Assembly (NCBI RefSeq): GCF_003003995.1
Contig: NZ_PVWF01000057.1
Location: forward strand, 1-32,906
Source: Pleurocapsa sp. CCALA 161
GTDB lineage: Bacteria; Cyanobacteriota; Cyanobacteriia; Cyanobacteriales; Xenococcaceae
Direction: 5' to 3'
DNA length: 32,906 nucleotides
The notes beneath the pieces were generated by a model that did no database searches, was not told where the DNA came from, and saw only the letters and a list, made by a program, of their open reading frames with translations. This document shows, piece by piece, positions 1 through 7,885 of the stretch (positions are counted from its first letter, which is position 1; every line of letters starts with the position of its first letter). A program made the translations under genes and the position numbers.

Positions 1-45
1 AAACCGAGGCGGTATTCGCTGCGCTCAATACACCCGCCTCGGTTT
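1..45. repeat. Inverted repeat at left window edge, terminator-like
   Basis: The 12-base arm AAACCGAGGCGG (1-12) is perfectly complementary to CCGCCTCGGTTT (34-45), with a 21-base spacer. The left arm begins at the window edge, so the stem may extend further. The right arm ends in a short T run (43-46), so it could terminate an unseen gene to the left. The long spacer weakens that reading and a dispersed palindromic repeat is the alternative. Confidence 0.45.
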
Positions 46-99
46 TAGCGGGGGTCTCCACGGGAGGAGTCAGATGAATAAAAAATCAATTTTTTCTGC

Positions 100-138
100 C
101 ACCGCCCACATGGCGAAAAAATCTGGCCATGGGCGGTG
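100..138. terminator. GC-rich hairpin upstream of the YihY gene
   Basis: CACCGCCCA (100-108) pairs with TGGGCGGTG (130-138), and after a two-base bulge TGGC pairs with GCCA. The loop is A-rich. T-rich sequence follows on the + strand and A-rich sequence precedes it, so it could act as a rho-independent terminator for an unseen upstream gene. No gene is visible in 1-243 apart from this hairpin and the inverted repeat at the edge. Confidence 0.4.
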
Positions 139-243
139 TGTTTTGTCCTTTTGCTTTGTTGAGCGAGTAGTTCATCACAATTCTCGCCAGGAGACTCATT
201 GAATAACTATCAAACAACTCCCCTACAAAAATTTCCTAGGTAA

Positions 244-1119
244 ATGAATTTACGCAAAATTGCTAGATTATTCCGAGAAACCTTTAAGGAGTGGCAAGAA
301 GATAACGCATCTCGTATTGCAGCAGCTCTAGCCTATTACGCGGTTTTTTCTATTTCACCTTTATTAGTAATTGCGATCGCTATTGCTGGGACATTTTTTG
401 GACAGCAAACCGCTCAAACACAAATTACCCAGCAGCTTACTGATTTGGTGGGAAAAGACGGAGTTCAACCTGTTTTGATGGCGCTAAATAATATTAACCA
501 ACCTGAAATCAAAGGAGTTGCCTCTTTGATTAGTATTGGCGTGCTGTTGCTTGGTGCTTCAGGTTTTTTTGCCCAACTACAGGATGCTCTCAATACAGTG
601 TGGAAAGTAAAGCCACAGCCAGGACAAGGGATGAAAATATTTGTTCGTAAACGAATTTCCTCTTTTCTGATGGTGTTGGCGATCGGGTTTTTATTGATTT
701 TATCGCTTATTTTGAGCGCAGTAGTCTCTACGTTAAGTAAATATCAGGTAGACTATCTGCCAGGTTCAACAATTCTCTGGGAAAATTTAGACTTGATTGT
801 TTCTTTGGGCTTGATGACTTTTATTTTTGGCTTAATGTTCAAATATGTTCCCGATGCCAAAATTGTTTGGAAAGACGTTTTTGTCGGTTCTGTAATGACA
901 GCCATACTATTTCTGTTTGGGAAGTTTTTACTGGGTGTATACCTAAGTAAAGGTAGTTTGGGTTCAGCCTATGGTGCTGCTGGTTCTCTAATTGTCTTAC
1001 TGGCTTGGATTTATTATTCAGCGCAGATTATTTTGTTTGGGGCTGAATTTACTCAGGTATATTCGCGCATATATGGGTCAAAAATCAGACCATCAAAACA
1101 TTCTCAGGTAAACGAATGA
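244..1119 (+). CDS. YihY/BrkB-family inner membrane protein
   Basis: A 291-residue multi-pass membrane protein of the YihY/virulence factor BrkB (UPF0761) family. The N-terminus carries the family-typical segment with ASRIAAALAYYAVFSISPLL near residues 23-42. About six hydrophobic spans follow, roughly at 27-50, 90-115, 139-165, 183-200, 214-235 and 243-267. The length is normal for the family, so the gene looks complete. The biochemical role of the family is not firmly known; it is sometimes annotated as RNase BN, but that activity belongs to a different protein. The gene is convergent with the EamA-type transporter, with 15 bases between the stop codons. No strong ribosome binding site precedes the ATG. 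Confidence 0.9.
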   Translation: MNLRKIARLFRETFKEWQEDNASRIAAALAYYAVFSISPLLVIAIAIAGTFFGQQTAQTQITQQLTDLVGKDGVQPVLMALNNINQPEIKGVASLISIGVLLLGASGFFAQLQDALNTVWKVKPQPGQGMKIFVRKRISSFLMVLAIGFLLILSLILSAVVSTLSKYQVDYLPGSTILWENLDLIVSLGLMTFIFGLMFKYVPDAKIVWKDVFVGSVMTAILFLFGKFLLGVYLSKGSLGSAYGAAGSLIVLLAWIYYSAQIILFGAEFTQVYSRIYGSKIRPSKHSQVNE

Positions 1120-1134
1120 TCGATCAATTTATGT

Positions 1135-2112
1135 TTATGTTGGAGTTGAAGAATTGCTAGACTGCGCCAGATAAATACCAAATAAAATTAAAACTAAGGC
1201 GATCGCATTAAAAATATTAATACCTTCGGCAAATATAACCCAGGCTAATAAAGCAGTGACCAAAGGTTTCAACAAAGCAAAAATGCCGACAAAACTAGCA
1301 GAGAATTGCTTGAGACTAAACACTAGCAAACCTTGCCCAAAAGTCTGACAAACTACCGCCAAAGCAATTACTGTTAACCAACCCTGAAGAGAAATTGGGA
1401 ACAGTTGAGCATTGGTTAACAACAATACAGGCAAGATGATCAGCGAACCACTAGCACATCGCCAGAGCAATACCCGCTCTGTTGTACAACTTTGCTCGCG
1501 TAAATAACCAACGGTCAAAATGTTTACGCCATGTAAGGCAGCAGAAAGAAGCGCAATACCATCGCCAACTAGATAATCGTTACCTACTTGCAGATCGTCC
1601 CAACCTATCACCATTGCGCCGATTATTGCTAGAATCATGCCGATGATAAATTGGCTTTTAAACTGTTGTTTTAAGATTAGCCAAGCCCCTAAACTGATAA
1701 ATAAGGGTGTTAGACTGCGTAGGACTGTTGAACTGGCAATACTAGTTTGAGTAAAAGATATTGCCCACAATAAGGCAGATGCAGTGGCGCTCAAGCTAGC
1801 TAAAAAAAGTAATCCTTGCTCTTGATAGTTAAATTTGGATTTAGTTAAGCTAGTTTCCTCGGCTTGAAAAGTGCTGATTAGCTGCCAACAGCTCACAATT
1901 ATGCTGGAAATCCAGAGGCGATTAAAAATTATTGTGGTTGGATTAAGTTCTAACTCGCCAAGTTTAGTCAAGATGGGAGAAAAAGCTAGAGCGACAACAG
2001 CGATCGCCAAGATCACAAAACTGAAACCAGTTGTAATTAGATTGTTTTGAGATAAATTTTCATCTGCCTCCTGGGTTTTTTCAGAAGAAGTTAATAAACT
2101 AGTTTTATTCAA
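1135..2112 (-). CDS. EamA/DMT-family transporter
   Basis: A 325-residue protein of the drug/metabolite transporter superfamily. About ten hydrophobic helices follow a polar N-terminal tail of about 25 residues, in two halves that each match an EamA repeat (about 30-170 and 180-315). The small-residue-rich helix carrying SSTVLRSLTPLFISLGAW is typical of the end of the first repeat. Such proteins usually export amino acids, nucleosides or other small metabolites across the inner membrane; nothing in the sequence or the neighbours reveals the substrate. The ATG at 2112 is the first start after an AT-rich stretch. It is convergent with the YihY-type gene. Confidence 0.88.
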   Translation of the reverse strand: MNKTSLLTSSEKTQEADENLSQNNLITTGFSFVILAIAVVALAFSPILTKLGELELNPTTIIFNRLWISSIIVSCWQLISTFQAEETSLTKSKFNYQEQGLLFLASLSATASALLWAISFTQTSIASSTVLRSLTPLFISLGAWLILKQQFKSQFIIGMILAIIGAMVIGWDDLQVGNDYLVGDGIALLSAALHGVNILTVGYLREQSCTTERVLLWRCASGSLIILPVLLLTNAQLFPISLQGWLTVIALAVVCQTFGQGLLVFSLKQFSASFVGIFALLKPLVTALLAWVIFAEGINIFNAIALVLILFGIYLAQSSNSSTPT

Positions 2113-2225
2113 ATCGAGGAAGCGTTAATTAAATATTGATAATTGCTTAATTTAATTTTAACCATAACATTTGTGAGTATGAATGCTAATCTATCTCGTC
2201 GCTCATCTATTTTGAATTCTGCAAC

Positions 2226-2256
2226 GCCTCAATACGAGGCAAGCTAACTGAGTTAG
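2226..2256. promoter_or_regulatory. Two small palindromes upstream of the DUF3119 gene
   Basis: GCCTC-AATAC-GAGGC (about 2226-2240) can form a short hairpin. The symmetric sequence CTAACT-G-AGTTAG (2244-2256) follows directly. Both lie in the 246-base divergent region between the EamA gene and the DUF3119 gene, a plausible place for an operator. No regulator family is recognised and no convincing -35/-10 pair was found beside them. Confidence 0.25.
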
Positions 2257-2292
2257 AATAAGGCTCGTTGTAAAATAGGATTAATCTCTTAG

Positions 2293-2312
2293 ATAAGCGC
2301 GATCGTGCTTAT
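2293..2312. promoter_or_regulatory. 20-bp near-palindrome 46 bp before the DUF3119 gene
   Basis: ATAAGC and GCTTAT form the outer arms around a HIP1-like centre (GCGATCGT). Nine of the ten base pairs of the full 20-base dyad match. It may be an operator, a 5'-UTR hairpin, or simply a variant HIP1 site in a symmetric context. Confidence 0.25.
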
Positions 2313-2358
2313 TGGAAAGAGTCGCTAGCAAACCGATCGACATCATTAAAATCAGCCC

Positions 2359-2754
2359 ATGACCACTAATATAGCAACAGAAAGCTCAGCCGAAATTATT
2401 GAACTTACTCCAGATTTTAAAATTCCTGTGTTTCTAATTTTAGGAGCGGTGGGGTTTTCTTGGCTCTCATTGTGGTTGGCTGGTGCGATCGCCATTTTAG
2501 GTTTGTTTTTGACTATTCAAACATTTTTAATTAGACTTCAGTTTACCGATCAGGCTCTCAATGTCTTGCGAACAGGAAAAATAATTCGTAGTTTTCCTTA
2601 TAGTGAATGGTTAAACTGGGAAATATTTTGGTCGCCAGTTCCTATTTTGTTTTATTTCAAAGAAGTTAACAGTATTCATTTTCTGCCAATTATTTTTAAT
2701 TCCAAAACTCTCCAGGATTGTCTACACAGATACTATCCCCGTCATGAAAACTAA
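2359..2754 (+). CDS. DUF3119-family small membrane protein
   Basis: A 131-residue protein matching the cyanobacterial DUF3119 family. A short polar N-terminus leads into two adjacent hydrophobic helices (about residues 22-42 and 43-62). A soluble part follows that resembles a membrane-anchored PH-like fold, with LRTGKIIRSFPYSEWLNW near 72-90 and a conserved tail ending at about HRYYPRHEN. The molecular function is unknown. It lies 55 bases upstream of the DUF3086 gene on the same strand. That pairing is common in cyanobacteria from my memory of their genomes, which suggests a shared role. The ATG is the first in frame and gives the normal length. Confidence 0.82.
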   Translation: MTTNIATESSAEIIELTPDFKIPVFLILGAVGFSWLSLWLAGAIAILGLFLTIQTFLIRLQFTDQALNVLRTGKIIRSFPYSEWLNWEIFWSPVPILFYFKEVNSIHFLPIIFNSKTLQDCLHRYYPRHEN

Positions 2755-2809
2755 ATCTAAATCAGTATAATCTCTTTAAATAAATTATTCTAATCAGCTT
2801 AGTAAGCTT

Positions 2810-4192
2810 ATGAACTCTGACATCCCCTCTATTCCTGAATCTGAAAATTCTGAAACTATTATCTTTGAACCTGCTAAATCATCAAACACCTCAGCAGATG
2901 AACAGCCAGAAGTAACCTCAGATGCCGTCGAAGAGCAGATAACAGAAGTTTCCCTTGAGCCAGCAGCAGATTCAATTAACCTCCAAGAACTTGATTTAGC
3001 TGATACAACAACTTCTGAGTCGGTTGAGGCAACTTCAGAAGATAATGCTCTTAGTAATGACGATCAATTAAGCCAATCTTCAGATGAACCAGTCAAAGAA
3101 ACAGAATTATTTGTCGATAGCTGGCTAGACGAGTCTGAAGCAGTTCAAGACAATTTGGACATTGCTGAATTGAGTGATATTCGTCAGTTAGAACAGCAAA
3201 AAGCCGAGCTACAGCGAGAAATTGCCGAACTTAAAGCACACAAGGAACAACTACTGTTACATCAAATTCGAGAAGCGCAAGAAAACCTGGGACGGATGAT
3301 CGAAGAAGGGACTAGAGAATTAAAGGAGCGGAAAACAGCCTTAAGAATTGAAATTGAAAAATTAGAACGTCGTCAGCAAAGACTCAATCAAGAAATGCGC
3401 AGTAACTTTGCAGGTTCATCTAAAGAATTAGCAATTAGAGTTCAAGGCTTTAAAGAATATCTAGTTGGTAGTCTCCAAGATTTAGCCACTGCTGCTGAAA
3501 AACTAGAATTAGGCAGGACAGATGCTGCACCGACAAGAAAAATCAGAAACTCAGAACAGCCTCGCAGAGAAGATGAAAATAGAAATAGAAATAGAAACCG
3601 AGACAGAATCCGCAGCAATGCTGAACCCACCGCTCAGGCACAATTTTCTGAACCTACTTTTGCCGATCAAAGTAGACGTATTCGGCAGCTATTAGACAAA
3701 TACTGCAACAGTCCCGACTATTATGGTTCTCCCTGGCAGTTACGCCGTACCTTTGATCAAAACCAGGCAAAAAAAGTTCAAGAGTGGTTTTTCTCTCAAG
3801 GAGGTAGGGGTGCAATAGATAGCACTGGTAGTCGTCTGCAAAATATTTTGGTTGCGTCAGCCATAATTTCTATTCTGCACGATTTATATCGCGATCGCAC
3901 TCAGGTTCTAATCTTAACGGATACCCCAGAAAACTTAGGAGAATGGCGCAAAGGACTAGAGGATTGTCTGGGCATATCCCGTCGAGATTTTGGCGCAAAT
4001 CGAGGTGTGGTCATGTTTGATTCTCCTGAGATCTTAGTACAGCGTGCCGAACGTCTACTTGCCGATAAATTATTACCAATCATTATCATCGATGAGACTG
4101 AAGCACAGTTAAACTTATCTGTACTCAAGTTTCCCATCTGGCTAGCCTTTGCCTCTAGCAATAAACCAAGGTCAGCTAATTATTTGTATTAA
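2810..4192 (+). CDS. DUF3086-family coiled-coil protein
   Basis: A 460-residue protein with three parts. Residues 1-120 are acidic and low in complexity, rich in E, D, S and T. Residues about 121-196 form a long coiled coil of E/K/Q/L heptads. A basic, R/N-rich linker near 243-272 (repeated RN dipeptides from hexanucleotide slippage-prone DNA) precedes the conserved DUF3086 domain from about 283 onward. That domain has FADQSRRIRQLLDKY, GSPWQLRRTF, and VQEWFFSQGGRGAIDS, which are characteristic of the cyanobacterial family. No catalytic motif is evident. No signal peptide or membrane span is seen, so the protein is likely cytoplasmic or peripheral to the membrane. It is probably co-transcribed with the DUF3119 gene upstream. 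Confidence 0.85.
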   Translation: MNSDIPSIPESENSETIIFEPAKSSNTSADEQPEVTSDAVEEQITEVSLEPAADSINLQELDLADTTTSESVEATSEDNALSNDDQLSQSSDEPVKETELFVDSWLDESEAVQDNLDIAELSDIRQLEQQKAELQREIAELKAHKEQLLLHQIREAQENLGRMIEEGTRELKERKTALRIEIEKLERRQQRLNQEMRSNFAGSSKELAIRVQGFKEYLVGSLQDLATAAEKLELGRTDAAPTRKIRNSEQPRREDENRNRNRNRDRIRSNAEPTAQAQFSEPTFADQSRRIRQLLDKYCNSPDYYGSPWQLRRTFDQNQAKKVQEWFFSQGGRGAIDSTGSRLQNILVASAIISILHDLYRDRTQVLILTDTPENLGEWRKGLEDCLGISRRDFGANRGVVMFDSPEILVQRAERLLADKLLPIIIIDETEAQLNLSVLKFPIWLAFASSNKPRSANYLY

Positions 4193-4215
4193 AGCAATGG
4201 GATTCATTCTAATAG

Positions 4216-4248
4216 TTTGAATTTACTTTGAATTTACTTTAAATTAAT
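4216..4248. repeat. 11-bp tandem repeat between convergent genes
   Basis: TTTGAATTTAC occurs twice head to tail (4216-4226, 4227-4237), followed by a degenerate third unit (4238-4248). It lies between the DUF3086 stop and the kinase, and the third unit covers the kinase stop codon on the minus strand (4244-4246). No GC-rich terminator stem is seen in this 51-base gap. Confidence 0.6.
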
Positions 4249-5764
4249 GAAAATCTGCCGACCAAACAGCCATATAAATACGGTCTTGCTGGTTGCGTTG
4301 AATAATACCCTGCAAATCTCCGACAGCGAAGTTGTAAACTGTTTGGCGACGTTGATACACTGCCTCTAATCCTCTTTCTAGATCGGGCTTGATTGGAGTC
4401 GCTGAAAGAGAAATTAAAGCAGCTTGTAATGTTTTCAAACTAGTTGAGGGAGGAACAGCTATTTCTGCTTGACGTAATTTGTAAGTTTGAGCATCCAAGA
4501 GATATCCTAGATCGATTCCCTGAGCAACAACATTTTTATAAGACCAAGCAACGCTGTTGTTCCAAAAACCAGGTTGACGCGAGACTGGTTCACCCAAAGC
4601 CTGAAGAATTTTTTGGTTTGAAGTGCCAACGGTAAAAATTACATTTTGAAAAGTACGCTCGATCCCATCATCTTTAGTCAAATCTTTAGTCAACCTCAGC
4701 TCATCTTTGGCTGGTAAAAGCGACTTTTCAGGAAACAGCTCGATTAAGTTCAGAGGTGGTCTTTCATCTAATTTAGCAGTAGGCTTCTGCCAACCCAAGG
4801 CACTGGCAACCAGTATCCCTAATAAAAACAATGCCCCAGTTTTCAGGGCAGATTTTTGCCTATTTCGCTTGGATAATTGAGTTGCCGAAGCAGATAGTAA
4901 AGCCGAGCGCATTTGTGCCGCCGAAGTAAATCGTCGCTCTGGTTGAGGTGAAATTGCCCGACTCAGCACCTCCATTAGATGATGGTGAATAAAAATTTCT
5001 GGAAAGTTAAAATCAACATTTAAAGGCGATCGCCCCGTGAGTAAATGAATTGCAGTTAAAGCTAAACTATAGAGATCATTGTTGTAGGTCGCTTGTCCCA
5101 TTGCTTGCTCATAAGACATATATCCAGGAGTCCCAGCGATAACTTTTAGGTGTGGGCGATTATCTGGTGGACTTGCCCTAAAAGACTTGCTGTGCGTTGC
5201 ACTCAAATGGTTGTAGGCTACGCCCTGCGGACTTGCTGCGTAACCGCGATCGCTAATTTGTTGGGCCACGCCAAAGTCAATCAACACAGGTAAATTATCA
5301 TGACGCAACACAATGTTACTGGGTTTGAGATCGCGATGAACAATTCCCTGGCTGTGAATACACTCTAATATGGATAATAAGTGCAGTAGAATACTTTTGG
5401 TTTCTGATTCAGATAGCTTTTGTTGTTGGCGTAGCTTTTGTTCTAGAGTAATGCCAGGAATCCATTCTTGAACTAAATATAAAGAGCTACCATCTTGAAA
5501 ATAATTATAAAATTGAGGGATTTGATCGTGTTTGCCACTTAACTGCTGGAGTATTTTTGCTTCCTGCTCAAACATAATTGCTCTAGTTTGCTTAACTCTG
5601 TGTGAACCAAAATTAAGATTGAGCCGTTTAACTATACATTTACGATGCTCTACAAAGTCCCTAGCTAAAAAAACCTGGTTATGATTGCTTCTTGTCAGTG
5701 ATTTATAGAGATAATAGCGGTTGTCAATTAATTTATCTGGCAAACTTAAAGTAAGGTTGGTCAT
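4244..5764 (-). CDS. Membrane-anchored Ser/Thr protein kinase with repeat-derived activation-loop insert
   Basis: A 506-residue Hanks-type kinase. The nucleotide-binding lysine is K46 (CIVKRL), the helix-C glutamate is probably E68, the catalytic loop is HRDLKPSN at 143-150, and the metal-binding DFG is at 163-165. The glycine-rich loop is poor: residues 22-34 lack the GxGxxG pattern. Between DFGVAQQI and the GTPGYMSYEQ segment (211-220) there is an insert of about 37 residues whose DNA resembles dispersed cyanobacterial repeats. A single transmembrane helix spans about 309-325. The 180-residue C-terminal part is presumably periplasmic and resembles a domain seen in other cyanobacterial kinases; I cannot name it. 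A 12-base tandem duplication (4670-4693) encodes LTKDLTKD. The kinase probably still folds, but whether it is active is uncertain. Confidence 0.88.
   Translation of the reverse strand: MTNLTLSLPDKLIDNRYYLYKSLTRSNHNQVFLARDFVEHRKCIVKRLNLNFGSHRVKQTRAIMFEQEAKILQQLSGKHDQIPQFYNYFQDGSSLYLVQEWIPGITLEQKLRQQQKLSESETKSILLHLLSILECIHSQGIVHRDLKPSNIVLRHDNLPVLIDFGVAQQISDRGYAASPQGVAYNHLSATHSKSFRASPPDNRPHLKVIAGTPGYMSYEQAMGQATYNNDLYSLALTAIHLLTGRSPLNVDFNFPEIFIHHHLMEVLSRAISPQPERRFTSAAQMRSALLSASATQLSKRNRQKSALKTGALFLLGILVASALGWQKPTAKLDERPPLNLIELFPEKSLLPAKDELRLTKDLTKDDGIERTFQNVIFTVGTSNQKILQALGEPVSRQPGFWNNSVAWSYKNVVAQGIDLGYLLDAQTYKLRQAEIAVPPSTSLKTLQAALISLSATPIKPDLERGLEAVYQRRQTVYNFAVGDLQGIIQRNQQDRIYMAVWSADFH
4670..4693. 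repeat. 12-bp perfect tandem duplication in the kinase gene
   Basis: ATCTTTAGTCAA is present twice in direct succession. On the minus strand it encodes the duplicated tetrapeptide LTKD-LTKD in the extracytoplasmic part of the kinase. It is in frame and not disruptive. Confidence 0.7.
5144..5254 (-). repeat. Short dispersed repeats inside the kinase activation loop
   Basis: This stretch encodes kinase residues about 171-207. ACTTGC occurs at 5171, 5185 and 5231. AGGCTACGCCCTGCGGA (5215-5231) aligns with AGGCTTCGCCTACCCTACGG near 30420-30439. The CCTAAAAGA block beside 5177 matches the CTTTTAGG/CCTTTAGGGC core also present at 7747-7756. These look like members of one short dispersed repeat family inserted in frame. 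Confidence 0.55.
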
Positions 5765-5908
5765 ATCAAAGGGGATATCGCCATAGTATTTCTACTTAGT
5801 AAGTACGCTGAACGACTAAAATTGGTTTCAAATGAGTAATTAAACTAAATTTTGTAAATCTTGCTGCTAAATTGGGCTAAAAGTTGCCGATTAAATTAAT
5901 TAAATTAA

Positions 5909-7192
5909 ATGAATGAAGAATTAGAATTATTGCTTGACTTGGCATCTCGTCGGGGAATTAGCCACGCGGAAGTTTATCAGGTATCGTCTCAGTCTCAGCC
6001 AGTTTTTTTTGAAGGAAATCGGCTTAAGCAATTAGAAAGCTCTCAATCGATGGGGACAGCCTTAAGACTGTGGCAAGATTATCGCCCTGGTTTAGCTGTA
6101 GCCTATGGCAAAATTGAACCTGAATTATTAATTGATAAAGCGATCGCCTTATCTCAACTTAACGCACCAGAAATTATTGAGTTAGCACCACCCCGTCAAG
6201 TAACTTACGATTTAACTGGAGTGGGTGCATCGGTTCAAGATTTAATTGCCTATGGCGATCGCGCAATTACTCGATTACGGGAAGAATGTCCTGAATTAAT
6301 CTGTTCGGCAGAATTAGAATTTGAACAAGAAAGTATTACTTTGCTCAATTCTCAAGGGCTATCTTGTCATTATTACGAGTCAGGTTTAAGTTATTCCCTT
6401 GGTGCAGAATTAATTCGGGGAGAAGATTTTCTCGGTATTTTTGACGGAGAGTATAGCAAAGAGAAATTAAACCTCGATCCCGTAATTGAGGGAATTATTC
6501 AGCGTTTGGATTGGGCAAAATATAATGTTAATCCTCCTCAGGGAAATATTCCCGTAATCCTCACGACTAATTCGGCAACTTTACTTTGGGAAACTGTTTC
6601 CTCAGCTTTAAATGCCAAAAGAGTTAAGGAAAAGTCTTCTCCCTGGAGTAATCTAAAGCAAGAGTTGGTTATCTCGGAACAAATTAGCTTATCTCAACAG
6701 CCAGAATTACAACCTTATGACTGTCCTTTTGATGATGAAGGTATGGCAACCCAGAAGCTAGATTTAATTACCAAGGGAGTCTTAAATCAATTCTATGGCG
6801 ATCGCGCGATCGCTAGAGACTTAAACCTCAAACCGACAGGCAATGGCTTTCGTCCCGCTTTGGATAGTTATCCAAGCCCATCTTTAGTTAATTTAGTCGT
6901 CGCATCGGGTAAAGATTCTTTAGACGAGTTAATCACCAAACTAGATAACGGAATCATTGTCGATCAAATATTAGGAGGAGGTGCAGATATCAGTGGCGAT
7001 TTTTCCGTGAACGTCGATCTTGGCTATCGGGTAGTTAATGGCAAGATTACAGGACGAGTTAAAGATACGGCGATCGCAGGTAACGTTTATCAAATCCTCA
7101 AACAAATTGTCGCTTTGGGCAATGACTCAATCTGGAATGGCTCTTGTTTCACTCCTTCTCTAATTGTTGAGGGTATTTCGGTAGTCGGCTAA
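5909..7192 (+). CDS. pmbA: TldE/PmbA-family subunit of the TldD-TldE metalloprotease
   Basis: A 427-residue protein of the TldD/PmbA (U62) family. It fits the TldE side: there is no HExxxH zinc motif, and the length and start (LLDLASRRGISHAEVY, about residues 8-23) match PmbA-like proteins. Conserved stretches include GTALRLW near 49-55, ILTTNSATLLWETVSSALNA in the middle, and GGGADISGDFSVNVDLGYRV near the C-terminus. TldE forms a heterodimer with TldD, whose zinc site cleaves unfolded peptides; the complex matures microcin B17 in Escherichia coli. The partner TldD begins at 32644 in this window, so the two subunits are encoded about 25 kb apart. Several HIP1 octamers lie inside the gene, as in its neighbours. 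Confidence 0.9.
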   Translation: MNEELELLLDLASRRGISHAEVYQVSSQSQPVFFEGNRLKQLESSQSMGTALRLWQDYRPGLAVAYGKIEPELLIDKAIALSQLNAPEIIELAPPRQVTYDLTGVGASVQDLIAYGDRAITRLREECPELICSAELEFEQESITLLNSQGLSCHYYESGLSYSLGAELIRGEDFLGIFDGEYSKEKLNLDPVIEGIIQRLDWAKYNVNPPQGNIPVILTTNSATLLWETVSSALNAKRVKEKSSPWSNLKQELVISEQISLSQQPELQPYDCPFDDEGMATQKLDLITKGVLNQFYGDRAIARDLNLKPTGNGFRPALDSYPSPSLVNLVVASGKDSLDELITKLDNGIIVDQILGGGADISGDFSVNVDLGYRVVNGKITGRVKDTAIAGNVYQILKQIVALGNDSIWNGSCFTPSLIVEGISVVG

Positions 7193-7231
7193 TGGACTCA
7201 TGGTATGGTCGTACAAAATTAGCGGCGCGTT

Positions 7232-7660
7232 TTGAGTATAAAGATTCACACTCAAAAGCCGCCGCAGCTTAAAATAAAAATTGCTCTGCTCCTTTATGCT
7301 CAACTAGGTAATGCTTACGAATTTCTAGGAGCATATCAACAAGCGATCTCTTACTTTCAAAAGTCATTAGAGATTGCACGAGAAATAGGCGATCGCGATG
7401 GTATAAGTACTTCTTTGGTTAACTTAGGCAATGCTTACAATTTCCTAGAAGAATATCAACAGTCTTTAGAGATTAAAAAACAAATAGGCGATCGCAGAGG
7501 AGAAGCTAGCACTTGGTTTAATTTGGGAAATACTCGGAAAAACCTCCAACAAAACTCAGAAGCAAAAACAGCTTCTGAAAATGCGAGAAACTTATATCAA
7601 GCAGTGGGATTAGGTAAAGAAGTCGAAGATTGCGATCGGTCAATTCAAAATTTAGCTTAA
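7232..7660 (+). pseudogene. TPR-repeat protein fragment, probably decayed
   Basis: The open frame has about three tetratricopeptide units of the LGNAYxxLxxYQQAISYxQxSLEI type often found in long cyanobacterial TPR proteins. In the second unit EYQQ runs straight into SLEI, where the first has AYQQ-AISYFQK-SLEI, so 21 bases (7 codons) are missing. The only initiator in the open frame is a TTG at 7232 with no visible ribosome binding site, and a TAG lies just upstream (7220-7222). This looks like the C-terminal remnant of a longer gene whose 5' part has been lost. A small expressed 142-residue TPR protein cannot be excluded. Confidence 0.6.
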
Positions 7661-7717
7661 AAGCCTCTTTAATTCAGCGTATATTTAAAGATTCTAAATG
7701 AAAAGAATGATTTTTGC

Positions 7718-7768
7718 GTAAGGGCGAATAGCGACGCGAAGCTAATCCTTTAGGGCATTCGCCCTTAC
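7718..7768. repeat. 51-bp palindromic dispersed repeat
   Basis: GTAAGGGCGAAT (7718-7729) and ATTCGCCCTTAC (7757-7768) are perfect 12-base inverted repeats around a 27-base centre containing AAGCTAATCCTTTAGGGC. This looks like the palindromic short repeats that are multicopy in many cyanobacterial genomes. It lies in the 225-base gap between the TPR fragment and lnt. It can form a strong hairpin and may double as a terminator. Confidence 0.7.
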
Positions 7769-7779
7769 AAGATGTGTCT

Positions 7780-7799
7780 TTAACCCGAACTGACGTTAG
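7780..7799. repeat. Solo end of a MITE-like element
   Basis: TTAACCCGAACTGACGTTAG resembles the right end of the 171-bp element at 10951-11121 (TTAACCCGAACTCAGGTTAG), differing in the CAG/GAC core. No matching left end is visible between here and 7661, so this may be a truncated copy or an unrelated look-alike. Confidence 0.35.
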
Positions 7800-7885
7800 A
7801 GTACCCCAAGGGTAATCGGCAAGAGAAAGTCATTAATTTGGTTTAATTTGGAAATTGTTCAGAAAAACAGATAAAAATTAGTCTA

